From: Rhodobiaceae bacterium
GTDB lineage: Bacteria > Pseudomonadota > Alphaproteobacteria > Parvibaculales > Parvibaculaceae
Direction of reading: 5' to 3'
Length of the DNA: 64,000 bases
NCBI GenBank assembly: GCA_003330885.1
Contig: CP030277.1
Location: forward strand, 2,463,501-2,527,500
Part shown: positions 33,817 to 42,471 of the stretch, one piece after another
Layout of the letters: each line of letters opens with the position of its first letter
Numbering within the stretch: position 1 is the stretch's first letter
Program-made: the position numbers and the translations under genes
Notes under the pieces: generated by a model
The model's database searches: none
What the model saw: the letters and a program-made list of their open reading frames with translations, nothing else
Told to the model about the DNA's origin: nothing

Positions 33817-35013
33817 CTACTTGGCTGCAGCACCCAAGTGCCCCCGCTGCAATTCTCCTTCGATGTCAGATTTCTCATCAGCGGACTGCCGGACATTCAC
33901 CGCTGCCGCATTGATGACGTTTTTGATATGAGCAGCATAGTGCTTCTCAATAATCTCAACACTCGTGCGGCAGTTTTTCGCCACCTGATAGATATCAGCC
34001 CCTTCCATCAACCGTAAACTGATGTAGGTATGGCGCAACGAATATGTCGTTCGCCTTTTTCCATCGCGTGTGTATTTCAGGCCTTCTTGTTTGAGAATGG
34101 TATTAAACATACGAAGATGGTTTGTCGGAAACACCTTGTCCATCGGGCTTGGCTTGTTTCGCTTGACAATACGCTGATAGGGCCGGACGGCATTGGGCAT
34201 GCTTTTGCAATAGCCAACACCTCTCTTACCCCTCGCCTCAATCACCAAGATCGTTTCATTGGTCGCTTTATCCAGTTCGATCTCAACATCCCGATGCTCA
34301 ATGCTGTACGCCTCATCTGGACGCAGCCCCGTGTTAGCCATGAACAAGACAAAATCATGCAGGTCTTTCGCATGCCTTTTGTACTTGGGATACGTCTCAG
34401 TCCGCGCTCGTTTTCGTGTTGCTTCATAGAGCTGCTTGTATTCCTTCGGGCTAAACCAGGGACGATGCTCAACCTTGCCTTGAGTCTTATAGGGGGGTGA
34501 TAAGTCTGGTAAATGATCCAACCACTCATGGCGTACCGCCGTTTTGAGCACTTGGCTCAAAGTAACGACCTCATTGCGGATCGTATTGCGTGCTGGAGGT
34601 TTGCCCGTTCTCGATGTCTCAATTCTGTGGAGGCGGTACTCCTGCACCTTCCCGGCAGTCACCTCCGACAAAACAAGGTCTCCAAAGAATGGAAGTATAT
34701 GGAGTTTCAAACGATCTCTATGACCACGAACCCAAGCCGGACTCCTTTGCCCCTCTGTAATCGTTTCATACTCGGCTGTGAATTGCTCGGCAGCTTTGCG
34801 AACCGTTTTGCCAACCTTTAGTTCGCCGGATCTGCGCATCCCAACGAGACCAAGGTACCAATCCTCAGCGACATCTTTCGCAGCACTCAGGCTTTCTTCC
34901 TTTGTGCTATTCCGATGTTGCTTTCCACTCACGCTCGCTGCGCATTGCCAATAGCGACTGTTCGAACGCCGATAGACCTGAACCTTTCCGCCCAGAATGT
35001 TGTGTGTCGTCAT
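33817..35013 (-). CDS. int: Tyrosine integrase of the element
   Basis: A 398-aa phage-type integrase: N-terminal arm-binding part (~1-65), core-binding SAM-like domain (~70-170, AEQFTAEYETITEGQRSPAW...), then the catalytic domain with TGLRPDEA (Arg), SLRHTYISLR (His/Arg box) and EKHYAAH (nucleophile Tyr). Start ATG 35013 is preceded by AGAGGAGGAAAG, a strong ribosome site. It lies 129 bp inside the right repeat and reads away from the tRNA, the usual layout of tRNA-targeting elements. It should integrate at, and with a helper excise from, the 57-bp repeat. Confidence 0.95.
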   Translation of the reverse strand: MTTHNILGGKVQVYRRSNSRYWQCAASVSGKQHRNSTKEESLSAAKDVAEDWYLGLVGMRRSGELKVGKTVRKAAEQFTAEYETITEGQRSPAWVRGHRDRLKLHILPFFGDLVLSEVTAGKVQEYRLHRIETSRTGKPPARNTIRNEVVTLSQVLKTAVRHEWLDHLPDLSPPYKTQGKVEHRPWFSPKEYKQLYEATRKRARTETYPKYKRHAKDLHDFVLFMANTGLRPDEAYSIEHRDVEIELDKATNETILVIEARGKRGVGYCKSMPNAVRPYQRIVKRNKPSPMDKVFPTNHLRMFNTILKQEGLKYTRDGKRRTTYSLRHTYISLRLMEGADIYQVAKNCRTSVEIIEKHYAAHIKNVINAAAVNVRQSADEKSDIEGELQRGHLGAAAK

Positions 35014-35043
35014 GCTTTCCTCCTCTTTTAGCAAATGCGCGAA

Positions 35044-35072
35044 AGTGTGTTAGAGGTGTGTTATGGTAACAC
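35044..35072. promoter_or_regulatory. Candidate integrase control/arm sites, right end
   Basis: AGTGTGTTAG and GTGTGTTATG are tandem 11 bp apart, and GTGTTA TGG TAACAC (35058-35072) is a perfect 6-bp inverted repeat just upstream of the integrase start. They may bind the integrase itself or an excision/regulatory protein. Confidence 0.4.
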
Positions 35073-35111
35073 GACCGTTTTTCACGCCAAATGTTCATTG
35101 GAGGTAGAAAG

Positions 35112-35141
35112 AAAAAAGCCTTCCAAGTCAGAGACTTAGAA

Positions 35142-35150
<9 letters not shown>
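35112..35150 (-). terminator. Replacement tRNA terminator brought by the element
   Basis: On the minus strand the tRNA-fMet is followed by AAGCCTTCTAAGTC pairing with GACTTGGAAGGCTT and a T-run. Only the first bases match the original terminator at 803-840; the element supplies a different but working stem. Confidence 0.8.
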
Positions 35151-35228
<78 letters not shown>

Positions 35229-35459
35229 TCAGGTATCTCCACCGCTGGTGGAGAGCGCGCTTTATATCAGCTTTGTCAGATTTGTGAACCTCCAAAGCGG
35301 TCTTTTCTCAGAAAAGAATCGGCAGAATTCTGGGATTTTCACAAAGCATGGGGTGTCGGTCCCCGGACCCTCAAATAAACGGCAGCCTGGCGCGATTGTT
35401 CAAGCAGTGCTGTGGCAAAGCCCCAAATCTTCCTTCAGGCAAACGAAGGGAAAGACAAG

Positions 35460-35951
35460 ATGGATATCACCGTTAATGGCCGTTCCTGGCAGGTAGACGA
35501 CACCGTTGCAGACAGCCCCCTGCTCTGGGTCCTGCGCGACGAACTTGGTCTTGTGGGAACAAAGTTCGGATGTGGCGTTGGCACTTGCGGCGCCTGCACC
35601 GTTCATGTGGATGGAGAAGCAGTGCGGAGCTGCCAGACCACTCCAACAGATGTTGCTGGACAGGACGTCACCACCATCGAAGGCCTCGCTGGCACAGCAC
35701 CGAACGCCAACCTCCACCCTGTACAGCAAGCCTGGATAGACCACTCTGTTCCACAATGCGGATATTGTCAGGCCGGACAAATCATGTCTGCCGCCGCTCT
35801 CCTGGCTGAAAACCCGGCGCCTAGTGACCGCGACATCGATCGAGATATGTCCGGCAACCTCTGCCGATGCGGCACCTATGCCCGCATTAGAAGCGCCATC
35901 AAACAAGCCGCGCGGAACATTTCCCCAAGCGCCAATCAGGACGCGAGCTAA
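35460..35951 (+). CDS. 2Fe-2S subunit of molybdenum hydroxylase (IorA-like)
   Basis: A 163-aa protein of the xanthine dehydrogenase small-subunit type. Plant-type cluster cysteines lie in [12 protein letters not shown] and SCQT; the second cluster uses CGYCQAG and NLCRCGTY. It passes electrons from the Mo site to an external acceptor. Start ATG 35460 follows GAAGGGAAAG. It is 3 bp upstream of the large subunit. The pair lacks a FAD subunit, as in isoquinoline 1-oxidoreductase and aldehyde oxidases of that type. Confidence 0.93.
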   Translation: MDITVNGRSWQVDDTVADSPLLWVLRDELGLVGTKFGCGVGTCGACTVHVDGEAVRSCQTTPTDVAGQDVTTIEGLAGTAPNANLHPVQQAWIDHSVPQCGYCQAGQIMSAAALLAENPAPSDRDIDRDMSGNLCRCGTYARIRSAIKQAARNISPSANQDAS

Positions 35952-35954
35952 GCC

Positions 35955-38108
35955 ATGACCCACTCCCTATCACGCAGAACCTTTCTCGCCCGCAGCGGCT
36001 GGACCGCCACAGGCCTCACAATTGCCGCGACGGTCTCCGGTTGCAGTCTTGTTCCAGCGCTCCCTTCCAGGAATGAATTGGCCGAGACAGATGCCTTCAC
36101 CTGGCTTCAACTCAAACCTGATGGCGTGTTTCTTTTTTGCTCCCCGAGACAAGAAATCGGGCAGGGCATTTCCAGCACCCTCAAACTTGTCATAGCTCGA
36201 GAACTCGGTGTTGAGTTGAAACAAGTAGAGGTCATTGCCCCTGACACCTCCATCATCGCACAAGCAAAATCCACCGTGGGGAGTGAGTCCATCAAAGACT
36301 TCCTAGAGCCCGTCACCGAAATCAGCCAAATCATGTCCGGGACCCTCCGTGCCCGTGCTGCACTGCATTTCGGCACCCAGCCTGCGGACGTGGCCTTCAC
36401 TGGCAAGGAGTTTGTCTCAGGTAACGGGTCAAGACTGTCATTGTCTGAACTTGCGGCTGGCGCGCCCATTCTATTGGACCCAAGCGAGGCACCAACCGCG
36501 ACGAAACCGTTGCAGCCAAAGCCGACGAACCACCTTCCCTCTAGCCTACCTACAGATCGGATTGCCGACATTGTGACGGGAGCGCCACTCTTTGCCGGAG
36601 ATATCCAACTACCAGGCCTCGTCCACGGGGCCTTCATCAGGCCCTCGCAACTCGGTGCCACGCTGTCAAAGGCCAGCTTCGATGCAATTCCCCAAGACCA
36701 GATTTTGGCGCGTTATTTTGATGGTGAGCGCGCGGGTCTGGTTGCTCTCACACAGACAACTCTCGTTGAAGCCTTGGACTTAGTGGAAGCAACGTGGGAG
36801 ATAAAAGAACCTGCAAGCCAGGACGCCATTAACACCTCTCTGGCACTTGTCGAACCTGTCGGTGAACTTGAACACATTGTGCTCGAAACTGCGGGCAAAC
36901 CGAGTGGACAAGCTGACATTGACCTCTCAATCTCAATACCCTTCGCTGCCCACGCAGCCATTGAACCGAGAGCTGCCGTTGCGCGATGGAGTGAAAGCTC
37001 AGGCCCAACACTCGAAATATGGACTGGGACACAGGATGCCTTCTACGTCCGGTCCCACATTGCAAAATATTTTGGACTGAGTGAAGAAGAAGTCGTGGTG
37101 TACAGCCAGCGAGTGGGCGGCGGCTTCGGTGGCCGTACCTTGTGCACCGTTGAGCTTGAGGCAGCCTTACTGGCTAAAGAAGCGGGGCGCCCGGTCAAAG
37201 TCCAATGGTCCCGACCAGACGAGTTTCAGGAAGGCTTTCACCGCCCCCCATCCAGGCACCGCATAAAGGCGAGTGCGAACGAGGAAGGTGCGCTTACTGA
37301 CTGGAGTCATGGCTTCAAGTCTGGTCATGTGATTTTCACCTCAGCCGCCATGCCCCCATGGATGCAGGCGGTGACAAGTTTCGCCAGCGACCCGGGAACG
37401 GCGCGCGGGGCCAAAATGCCCTATGCCGCCAACAAAGCTGAAGTTGCGTTCTCCGATGTCCGCATGCCGGTAAAGACCGGACCATGGCGTGGGCTTGGAG
37501 CCGCGCCCAACAACTTCGCCATCGAAACGGCTATAGATCAGATGGCATCAAATAAAAGTCTGGATCCTCTCGGCTTCCGTCTTGCCAACCTGTCACCAGA
37601 ACACAAACGCCTATCTACCTGCCTTGAACAGGTCGCGAAAAACGCGGATTGGCAAGGCCGCTCGACAACGGATAGGTCTGCACGAGGCATTGCCTGTGGA
37701 ATTTACAAAGGCGTGACCTATGTCGCAGTCATCGCAGATGTCGACATCGACCGGGAGACCGGGACCTTTCAGGTAACCCGCTTGACCTGCACCCATGATT
37801 GCGGTCGCGTGATCAATCCGGACCAGGTGCGCGCGCAAATCGAGGGTAATCTCATTTGGGGTCTCGGCATGGTCAAAAGCGAAGAGCTCTCAGTCGAGCA
37901 AGGGCGCCTAAGCGCCGACTATTTGGGAGATTATCAGATCCCAACAATCGCTGATACGCCCGCCATCTCAATTGAACTGATTGAGCCGGAAAATGCAGCA
38001 CCAGTAGGCGCCGGGGAAGCCGCTATCGTGGCATCAGGCGCCGCAATCGCAAACGCCGTGGCGGCATTCACAGGGCAACCGACTACTGAGCTTCCCATTC
38101 GTCTGTAG
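35955..38108 (+). CDS. Molybdopterin subunit of molybdenum hydroxylase (IorB-like), Tat-exported
   Basis: A 717-aa subunit with a twin-arginine signal (SRRTFLARS) and a hydrophobic stretch ending VSGCS, possibly a lipoprotein site. GGGFGGRT and GPWRGLGAAPNNF form the Mo-cofactor pocket and VGAGEAAIV near the C-terminus carries the catalytic Glu. Members hydroxylate N-heterocycles or oxidise aldehydes in the periplasm with the 2Fe-2S partner. First operon right of the mobile element. Substrate not assignable. Confidence 0.92.
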   Translation: MTHSLSRRTFLARSGWTATGLTIAATVSGCSLVPALPSRNELAETDAFTWLQLKPDGVFLFCSPRQEIGQGISSTLKLVIARELGVELKQVEVIAPDTSIIAQAKSTVGSESIKDFLEPVTEISQIMSGTLRARAALHFGTQPADVAFTGKEFVSGNGSRLSLSELAAGAPILLDPSEAPTATKPLQPKPTNHLPSSLPTDRIADIVTGAPLFAGDIQLPGLVHGAFIRPSQLGATLSKASFDAIPQDQILARYFDGERAGLVALTQTTLVEALDLVEATWEIKEPASQDAINTSLALVEPVGELEHIVLETAGKPSGQADIDLSISIPFAAHAAIEPRAAVARWSESSGPTLEIWTGTQDAFYVRSHIAKYFGLSEEEVVVYSQRVGGGFGGRTLCTVELEAALLAKEAGRPVKVQWSRPDEFQEGFHRPPSRHRIKASANEEGALTDWSHGFKSGHVIFTSAAMPPWMQAVTSFASDPGTARGAKMPYAANKAEVAFSDVRMPVKTGPWRGLGAAPNNFAIETAIDQMASNKSLDPLGFRLANLSPEHKRLSTCLEQVAKNADWQGRSTTDRSARGIACGIYKGVTYVAVIADVDIDRETGTFQVTRLTCTHDCGRVINPDQVRAQIEGNLIWGLGMVKSEELSVEQGRLSADYLGDYQIPTIADTPAISIELIEPENAAPVGAGEAAIVASGAAIANAVAAFTGQPTTELPIRL

Positions 38109-38122
38109 CGGAAACGAGCGGC

Positions 38123-39073
38123 TTATTGATCAGGAGGCACCACTGACTGGATCCAGTCAGCCGTTTGTTGCCAAACACCGGGCGCGAAGGCATAGCGCCC
38201 GGAGATCACATAGGCGAGCACCGTCCAACTGGGCCACTGTGATATGAGCTGGTAGTTATAAAATGGTGCCCGCAAAAGTCCGTGGGTCGCCGCCTCCACA
38301 ACAATCACCTTATTCTCTGAGCGGAGGGGCTCCGCAAGCTCACGATAAATGGCGGCGTCCGCAACCGGATCCACATTCAGATCTTCTGATCCAAAAATGC
38401 CGAGAAACGGAACACTGATTTTCGCCAGTGCTCCACGCGCGTCGGAATTCCTATTTAGCTCCACAAACACCAAACGCTCTGCCGTCATTGGTGCACGTGG
38501 GATTTCCCGCGCAAGCCTTTGGCGACCATAATAAGCGCCCTGTTCTTCCCAATTGACCGCGCCCCCAACCAGAATGGCAAAGGCAGCGGTCGTGCCAGGC
38601 CCCACGGCCTCTGGCACCACCCAACCCGCTTGCGAAAAGCCGAGGAACCCCACCTTGGAGGGATTCACATAATCGATCTGCTGGACCGCGCGGAGTGCCG
38701 CATCGGCCTCCCGAGCGCGGTCACTCATAGTTTGATGAAGCCAGTTGCCTTCGCTTTCCCCAACACCCGGCTTATCCCAGGAATAGATACCGACCCCCGC
38801 TTCAAGCAGAAGCCGCATCTGCACCAGATAGCCGTCACTGGAGAAACGGTCTTGTGGGCCATCGCCATGAACGAAGATCGCAACAGGCGGGTCATCCGCC
38901 TCGCCCGGAAGAATAAGCGTGCCCGCTATCAAACCTTGATCGGTGGAAAACTGAACTTCCGTGTGAGGGTACTCAGACAGGTCAAAGTCAGAAAGCCCCC
39001 GCAGAAACAGGAGGCCAAAGAGAAAGACGACCCCGATGAAGGTGAGGACACTATAGAGGACTGTTTTTTTCAA
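38123..39073 (-). CDS. Alpha/beta hydrolase with N-terminal membrane anchor
   Basis: A 316-aa hydrolase with a hydrophobic N-terminus (VLTFIGVVFLFGLLFL) acting as anchor or signal. FVHGDGPQD is the oxyanion region, GFSQAGW the nucleophile elbow, then FGSEDLNVDP (Asp) and EAATHGLLR (His). Similar to dienelactone-hydrolase/esterase-like proteins of the envelope. Monocistronic, converging on the Mo-hydroxylase operon. Confidence 0.82.
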   Translation of the reverse strand: MKKTVLYSVLTFIGVVFLFGLLFLRGLSDFDLSEYPHTEVQFSTDQGLIAGTLILPGEADDPPVAIFVHGDGPQDRFSSDGYLVQMRLLLEAGVGIYSWDKPGVGESEGNWLHQTMSDRAREADAALRAVQQIDYVNPSKVGFLGFSQAGWVVPEAVGPGTTAAFAILVGGAVNWEEQGAYYGRQRLAREIPRAPMTAERLVFVELNRNSDARGALAKISVPFLGIFGSEDLNVDPVADAAIYRELAEPLRSENKVIVVEAATHGLLRAPFYNYQLISQWPSWTVLAYVISGRYAFAPGVWQQTADWIQSVVPPDQ

Positions 39074-39122
39074 ACTCTGAAACCCGGTCTACAAATGACA
39101 ATGTCAAATGGTGAGACTAGCG

Positions 39123-39884
39123 TCAGGACGGCAGCGCGGCCACATGCCGTTTGATAATTGTGTTGAGTGGTTCTTTCTGCAGCCCCTCCGGCGAGGCTTC
39201 AGCACCTGCCAGCCATTCCTCATAGGCAGGTTCGAGAGAAAACCACTCCCGATCGAGAATGGAGAACCAGGCTGTATCTCTATCGCGTCCCCGATAGACA
39301 AGCGCTTGTCGAAATACACCCTCAAAGCGAAACCCCAAACGCATCGCCGCGTTCCGCGAAGCTTCATTGAGCACATCGCATTTCCATTCATAGCGACGAT
39401 AGCCCAATTCGACAAAAGCCCGGCGCATCATCAGATACATCGCCTCTGTTGCCGCCGGACGCCTCTGCAGCAGAGGTGAAAAAACCAGATGACCCACCTC
39501 AATCGACCCAGCTTTGGGATTGATCCTCAGATAACTTGCAATACCCACAGCTTTATCTGTACGACGATCAACAATTGCATAGAACTGCATGTCGTCCTGT
39601 CGACAGATCGCCGCCATGAACCTCTCAAAGGCTGGGCGTTCCGGAAAAGGTCCGTGAGGAAGGTAAGTCCAGTTGCGCCCCTCGCGATCCAATACAAACG
39701 CATCAAACAAATCGCCCGTGTGTGCCTCCTCATCCAATGGGTCAAGTCGACAAAAACGCCCTTCCATTGTGATGTGCGGTGGGAAAGAAGCAGTGGACCA
39801 GTCAGGAACTGCCCGCCCGATAGGCTGCCCTAGCTCATTCAACTCATGCGCGCCGCTGTAAATCGCACTAACACCTTCTCCCAT
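39123..39884 (-). CDS. GNAT-family N-acetyltransferase (RimJ/RimL-like)
   Basis: A 253-aa protein. The GNAT fold runs from about residue 40 to 215: AVGIASYLRINPKAGSIEVG, the acetyl-CoA loop around LQRRPAATEAMYLM, and NEASRNAAMRLGFRFEG. Such proteins acetylate amino groups of proteins or small molecules. Start ATG 39884 follows AAAGGAAG; upstream in-frame Met lacks a site. Confidence 0.85.
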   Translation of the reverse strand: MGEGVSAIYSGAHELNELGQPIGRAVPDWSTASFPPHITMEGRFCRLDPLDEEAHTGDLFDAFVLDREGRNWTYLPHGPFPERPAFERFMAAICRQDDMQFYAIVDRRTDKAVGIASYLRINPKAGSIEVGHLVFSPLLQRRPAATEAMYLMMRRAFVELGYRRYEWKCDVLNEASRNAAMRLGFRFEGVFRQALVYRGRDRDTAWFSILDREWFSLEPAYEEWLAGAEASPEGLQKEPLNTIIKRHVAALPS

Positions 39885-39982
39885 TTGGCTCTTCCTTTGG
39901 TCATCCGTCCCCAGTTCATCATGCACAAAACTGGCTCTGTCAAAATGACCATTGAGAAGAAGAGAAAGGGACCAATTCCAGC

Positions 39983-40882
39983 CTACTTATTGGCCGAGGC
40001 CCGCATCTGAGCCTGCAGGTCGCGCGTCAGCTCCCCTTTGCCATCAGGTGCCCAGCCGGGAGGTTGGAACAAATGTCCAAACGCATTCTTCAACGACCCC
40101 GATGATTTGATATCTTTGCCCAAAGCAATCCACTCATGGAACGTTGCCTTAATCGGATTGTGGGTCTCAAGCTGATGGCGAATGCCGTACACCACTTCCT
40201 CGTCTTCAACTTCGTAGGTCCCGAAGAGACGGTCCCAGACAATGAAGGTGCCGCCATAGTTGCGATCACAATATTGCAGGTTGGATCCGTGATGCACCCG
40301 GTGGTTAGACGGCGTATTCATGACCCACTCGAGCGGCCCAAGTTTCCCAATGTGGCGCGTGTGAAGCCAGTATTGGTAGAGATGATTGAGTGACAGAAGC
40401 GCAATCACCATGATCGGGTTGATACCGATCAGAAGCGCAGGGATCATGAAAACAGGTTCAATCCACGCTTCCGCGAATGAAGCCCTGAGTGCAGTCCCTA
40501 CATTATACTGCTGACTGGAGTGATGGTTCACATGCGCTGCCCATCCAAGGCGCACCTCGTGGATCGCGCGGTGATACCAATAGAACAGGAAGTCAACAAA
40601 GACATAGGCCGCAGCGATCAACAGCACGCTGCTCGTCCAGTCAATGTCGAAGAAGGCAAACTGATGCACCCAGTAAAATGTCAGCAACACCGTCCCGGCG
40701 GCCAACGCGATGCTGGCTGCATAAAAGAGCCCCATCGCCACGGAGCAGAGCGTATCTGACATCTCGTAAAACTTGCGCCGCAGCACCCAGGTCAGTGCCA
40801 CCTCCCCCAGCAACAACACCAGAAGAATTCCGATTTGGTCCACATCCCGGATCGCCAAGAGCCCCTGAAGAAAGTCCAACAT
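39983..40882 (-). CDS. Sterol desaturase / fatty acid hydroxylase family membrane protein
   Basis: A 299-aa di-iron membrane enzyme with four or five hydrophobic segments. The His boxes are HRAIHEVR, HVNHHSSQQ and HRVHHGSN, the usual pattern. These enzymes hydroxylate or desaturate sterols, fatty acids or ether lipids. Start ATG 40882 follows AAAGGAAAC; the longer frame overlaps the palindromic operators and is rejected. Divergent from the TetR gene at 40973. Confidence 0.9.
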   Translation of the reverse strand: MLDFLQGLLAIRDVDQIGILLVLLLGEVALTWVLRRKFYEMSDTLCSVAMGLFYAASIALAAGTVLLTFYWVHQFAFFDIDWTSSVLLIAAAYVFVDFLFYWYHRAIHEVRLGWAAHVNHHSSQQYNVGTALRASFAEAWIEPVFMIPALLIGINPIMVIALLSLNHLYQYWLHTRHIGKLGPLEWVMNTPSNHRVHHGSNLQYCDRNYGGTFIVWDRLFGTYEVEDEEVVYGIRHQLETHNPIKATFHEWIALGKDIKSSGSLKNAFGHLFQPPGWAPDGKGELTRDLQAQMRASANK

Positions 40883-40892
40883 GCCTGTTTCC

Positions 40893-40945
40893 TTTGCAAA
40901 ACATATGTTCTGCAAAAAACTTATTACAAAACATATGTTGTGTAA
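40893..40945. promoter_or_regulatory. Two palindromic TetR operators
   Basis: The near-perfect 24-bp palindrome 40893-40916 (TTTGCA arms around ACATATGT) and the 22-bp palindrome 40924-40945 (TTACA arms around ACATATGT) are centred exactly 30 bp apart, filling the space between the divergent desaturase and tetR genes. Most likely both genes are repressed by the TetR product. Confidence 0.75.
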
Positions 40946-40972
40946 AGGGCGAAAAACGGCTAAAATCTGCGA

Positions 40973-41548
40973 ATGCCAAAAATAGTTGATCACGATGCAC
41001 GCCGACAGGAGCTGATTGAAGCCAGCTGGCGCGTCATTGCCGCCGAGGGCCTTGAGGGCGTCACCATGCGCAAAATCGCGGCTGAAGCCGGGTGCACGAC
41101 GGGAAGGCTCACCCACTATTTTGCAGACCGGGAGGCGCTGATCCTGGCCTCCCTCCGTACGTCCTATGACGTCACTGGTGACCGCGCCCGCCAGGCGATT
41201 GCAAACAACTCCAGCGATCAGGAAATGCTCCTGCAGTTTGCAGAAGAGATGCTACCCGCAGATGAAGAGCGCTTGCGCGAGTGGAAGGTCTGGATCGCCT
41301 TCTGGAGCGCTGCGACTGTCGACAAAACACTCGCCGTTGAAAACGATGCACGCCATCAAGCATGGGCCGATGAACTTGCCGAGCTCATCAAGGATGCCGC
41401 GCCCGCAGCCGATGCGAGGCAGGAGGCTGATCTTCTTATCGGACTGATCAATGGCGTAGGGCTACACGCGGCGGTTAACCCCACAAAAGAAAATCTGGAT
41501 CGCGCCCGAGGGCTTCTTCGCCGCCACATCAGGCAGCTGACTGGCTGA
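40973..41548 (+). CDS. TetR-family regulator (BetI-like)
   Basis: A 191-aa TetR protein: HTH VTMRKIAAEAGCTTGRLTHYF (about residues 30-50), then a helical ligand domain close to BetI in layout. Divergent from the sterol-desaturase gene, with both palindromes at 40893-40945 between them. Confidence 0.92.
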   Translation: MPKIVDHDARRQELIEASWRVIAAEGLEGVTMRKIAAEAGCTTGRLTHYFADREALILASLRTSYDVTGDRARQAIANNSSDQEMLLQFAEEMLPADEERLREWKVWIAFWSAATVDKTLAVENDARHQAWADELAELIKDAAPAADARQEADLLIGLINGVGLHAAVNPTKENLDRARGLLRRHIRQLTG

Positions 41549-41571
41549 TCATTCAGCAATCAAAACGTGAA

Positions 41572-41599
41572 AGGGGTCGTTCCCAAAGGAACGACCCCT
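41572..41599. terminator. Perfect 12-bp hairpin, probable terminator
   Basis: AGGGGTCGTTCC pairs with GGAACGACCCCT around CAAA. It is 23 bp after the tetR stop. On the minus strand it is followed by TTTCACGTTTT, so it may also serve as back-up terminator of the small gene. Confidence 0.65.
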
Positions 41600-41627
41600 A
41601 AGCGTGAGCGCGCTAACTCGCTCGAGT

Positions 41628-41654
41628 GGCCTTCCTAAGAAGGCCTAGCGTTTT
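41628..41654. terminator. Bidirectional terminator hairpin
   Basis: GGCCTTC pairs with GAAGGCC around CTAA, extended by CGCT/AGCG and followed by TTTT on the plus strand. On the minus strand it begins 8 bp after the stop of the 26-codon gene. Confidence 0.6.
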
Positions 41655-41733
41655 AGGAGGTAAACGAAGGTTGCTCCATCATCCCCTGGACACGCCTACT
41701 CTCCCGAGTTAGCGACAAAATCTCACTGGACAT
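41653..41733 (-). CDS. 26-aa small protein with near-perfect Shine-Dalgarno
   Basis: The short frame starts MSSEILSLTRESRRVQG and ends QPSFTS. Upstream is AAAGGAGGTGACC, complementary to almost the whole 16S rRNA tail, at ideal spacing to the ATG (41733). A GGCCTTC/GAAGGCC hairpin follows the stop. The peptide is charged and amphipathic, without membrane segment or signal. No function known to me; it could be a small protein or a translated leader. The in-frame extension to 42081 overlaps the SnoaL-like gene and is not used. Confidence 0.6.
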   Translation of the reverse strand: MSSEILSLTRESRRVQGMMEQPSFTS

Positions 41734-41902
41734 CGGGTCACCTCCTTTCAATGGTTGAAAACACCATGAGCATGAACTGATTTGCCAGAATCGGTAAACC
41801 CCCAATTTGAAAAAAATGTGGTTTGCTTCCCACTTGCCAAGCTGGCTCCTCCATTCCCTACCGCCATCCATCACTCTCCCTCCTCCATAGGAGGACCGAC
41901 AT

Positions 41903-42328
41903 ATGAACAGTTCAGCACCGAGCCAGCACCCGTTCATCGAGACATTTCGACAAGTCTGGGCAAACCCAACACTCGATGATCTAATGGCCCCATTACGCGA
42001 AGACGTCACGCTGATCCAACCGCTCTCAGCGCCGTTGTACGGAAAAGACGCAGCGCACAAAGCCTTCCGAAAAATTCTCAAGCAGTTCCCAGGTCTTCAG
42101 GGAGATGTGCATGGCGGGCTTGGAACCGGTGATCTCATCTTCATCGACTGGACGATGATTGTTCCCATCGGACGCAGCGAACAAAGACTGCCCGTCATCG
42201 ACAAGGTTATTCTGGAGGACGGGTTAGTAAAAGAACGGACAGCCTATTTCGACCCCTCCCCCCTCTTCGGCCCCATTGCACGAAGCCCAAAAACGCTGGG
42301 TCGCCACCTGCTGGCGGCATTCCTCTAG
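41903..42328 (+). CDS. SnoaL-like / NTF2-fold protein
   Basis: A 141-aa cone-fold protein of the SnoaL-like group: FIETFRQVWANPTLDDLMAP opens the fold and LPVIDKVILEDGLVKER is the sheet near the end. Such proteins are ketosteroid-isomerase-like enzymes or ligand-binding proteins. Good ribosome site (GGAGGACC). Monogenic, closed by a strong terminator. Confidence 0.8.
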   Translation: MNSSAPSQHPFIETFRQVWANPTLDDLMAPLREDVTLIQPLSAPLYGKDAAHKAFRKILKQFPGLQGDVHGGLGTGDLIFIDWTMIVPIGRSEQRLPVIDKVILEDGLVKERTAYFDPSPLFGPIARSPKTLGRHLLAAFL

Positions 42329-42347
42329 CGGCAAGCGACGCGCACAA

Positions 42348-42381
42348 GAAGAAGGCCCGACATTTCTGCCGGGCCTTCTTC
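42348..42381 (+). terminator. Rho-independent terminator after the SnoaL-like gene
   Basis: GAAGAAGGCCCG pairs with CGGGCCTTCTTC around a 10-base loop; 19 bp after the stop. The stem is symmetrical in composition and could act in both directions. Confidence 0.8.
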
Positions 42382-42471
42382 GTCTCAGGTACAAGTGCCT
42401 GAAAGCGTTTCCAGGAAAAGTGTGCAGCGGGTTTACGCCAAAACCTACGGCGGAAACGCGAAAACAAAAAG

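Larger units (their letters stand above)
41549..41902. other. Region with two strong hairpins and one very small gene
   Basis: Between tetR and the SnoaL-like gene. It holds a 12-bp perfect hairpin (41572-41599), a terminator hairpin (41628-41654) and the 26-codon minus-strand gene (41653-41733). The rest (41734-41902) holds that gene's leader and the promoter of the SnoaL-like gene (ribosome site GGAGGACCGAC). Confidence 0.6.

Noticed and set aside
8896..35013. Self-transmissible conjugative element (ICE)
   Set aside because: Relaxase and coupling protein are present but no VirB-type mating-pore genes were found, so mobilisable fits better.
41653..42081. 142-aa minus-strand frame over the SnoaL-like gene
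   Set aside because: Most of it overlaps a better gene on the other strand; only the last 26 codons have their own strong ribosome site.
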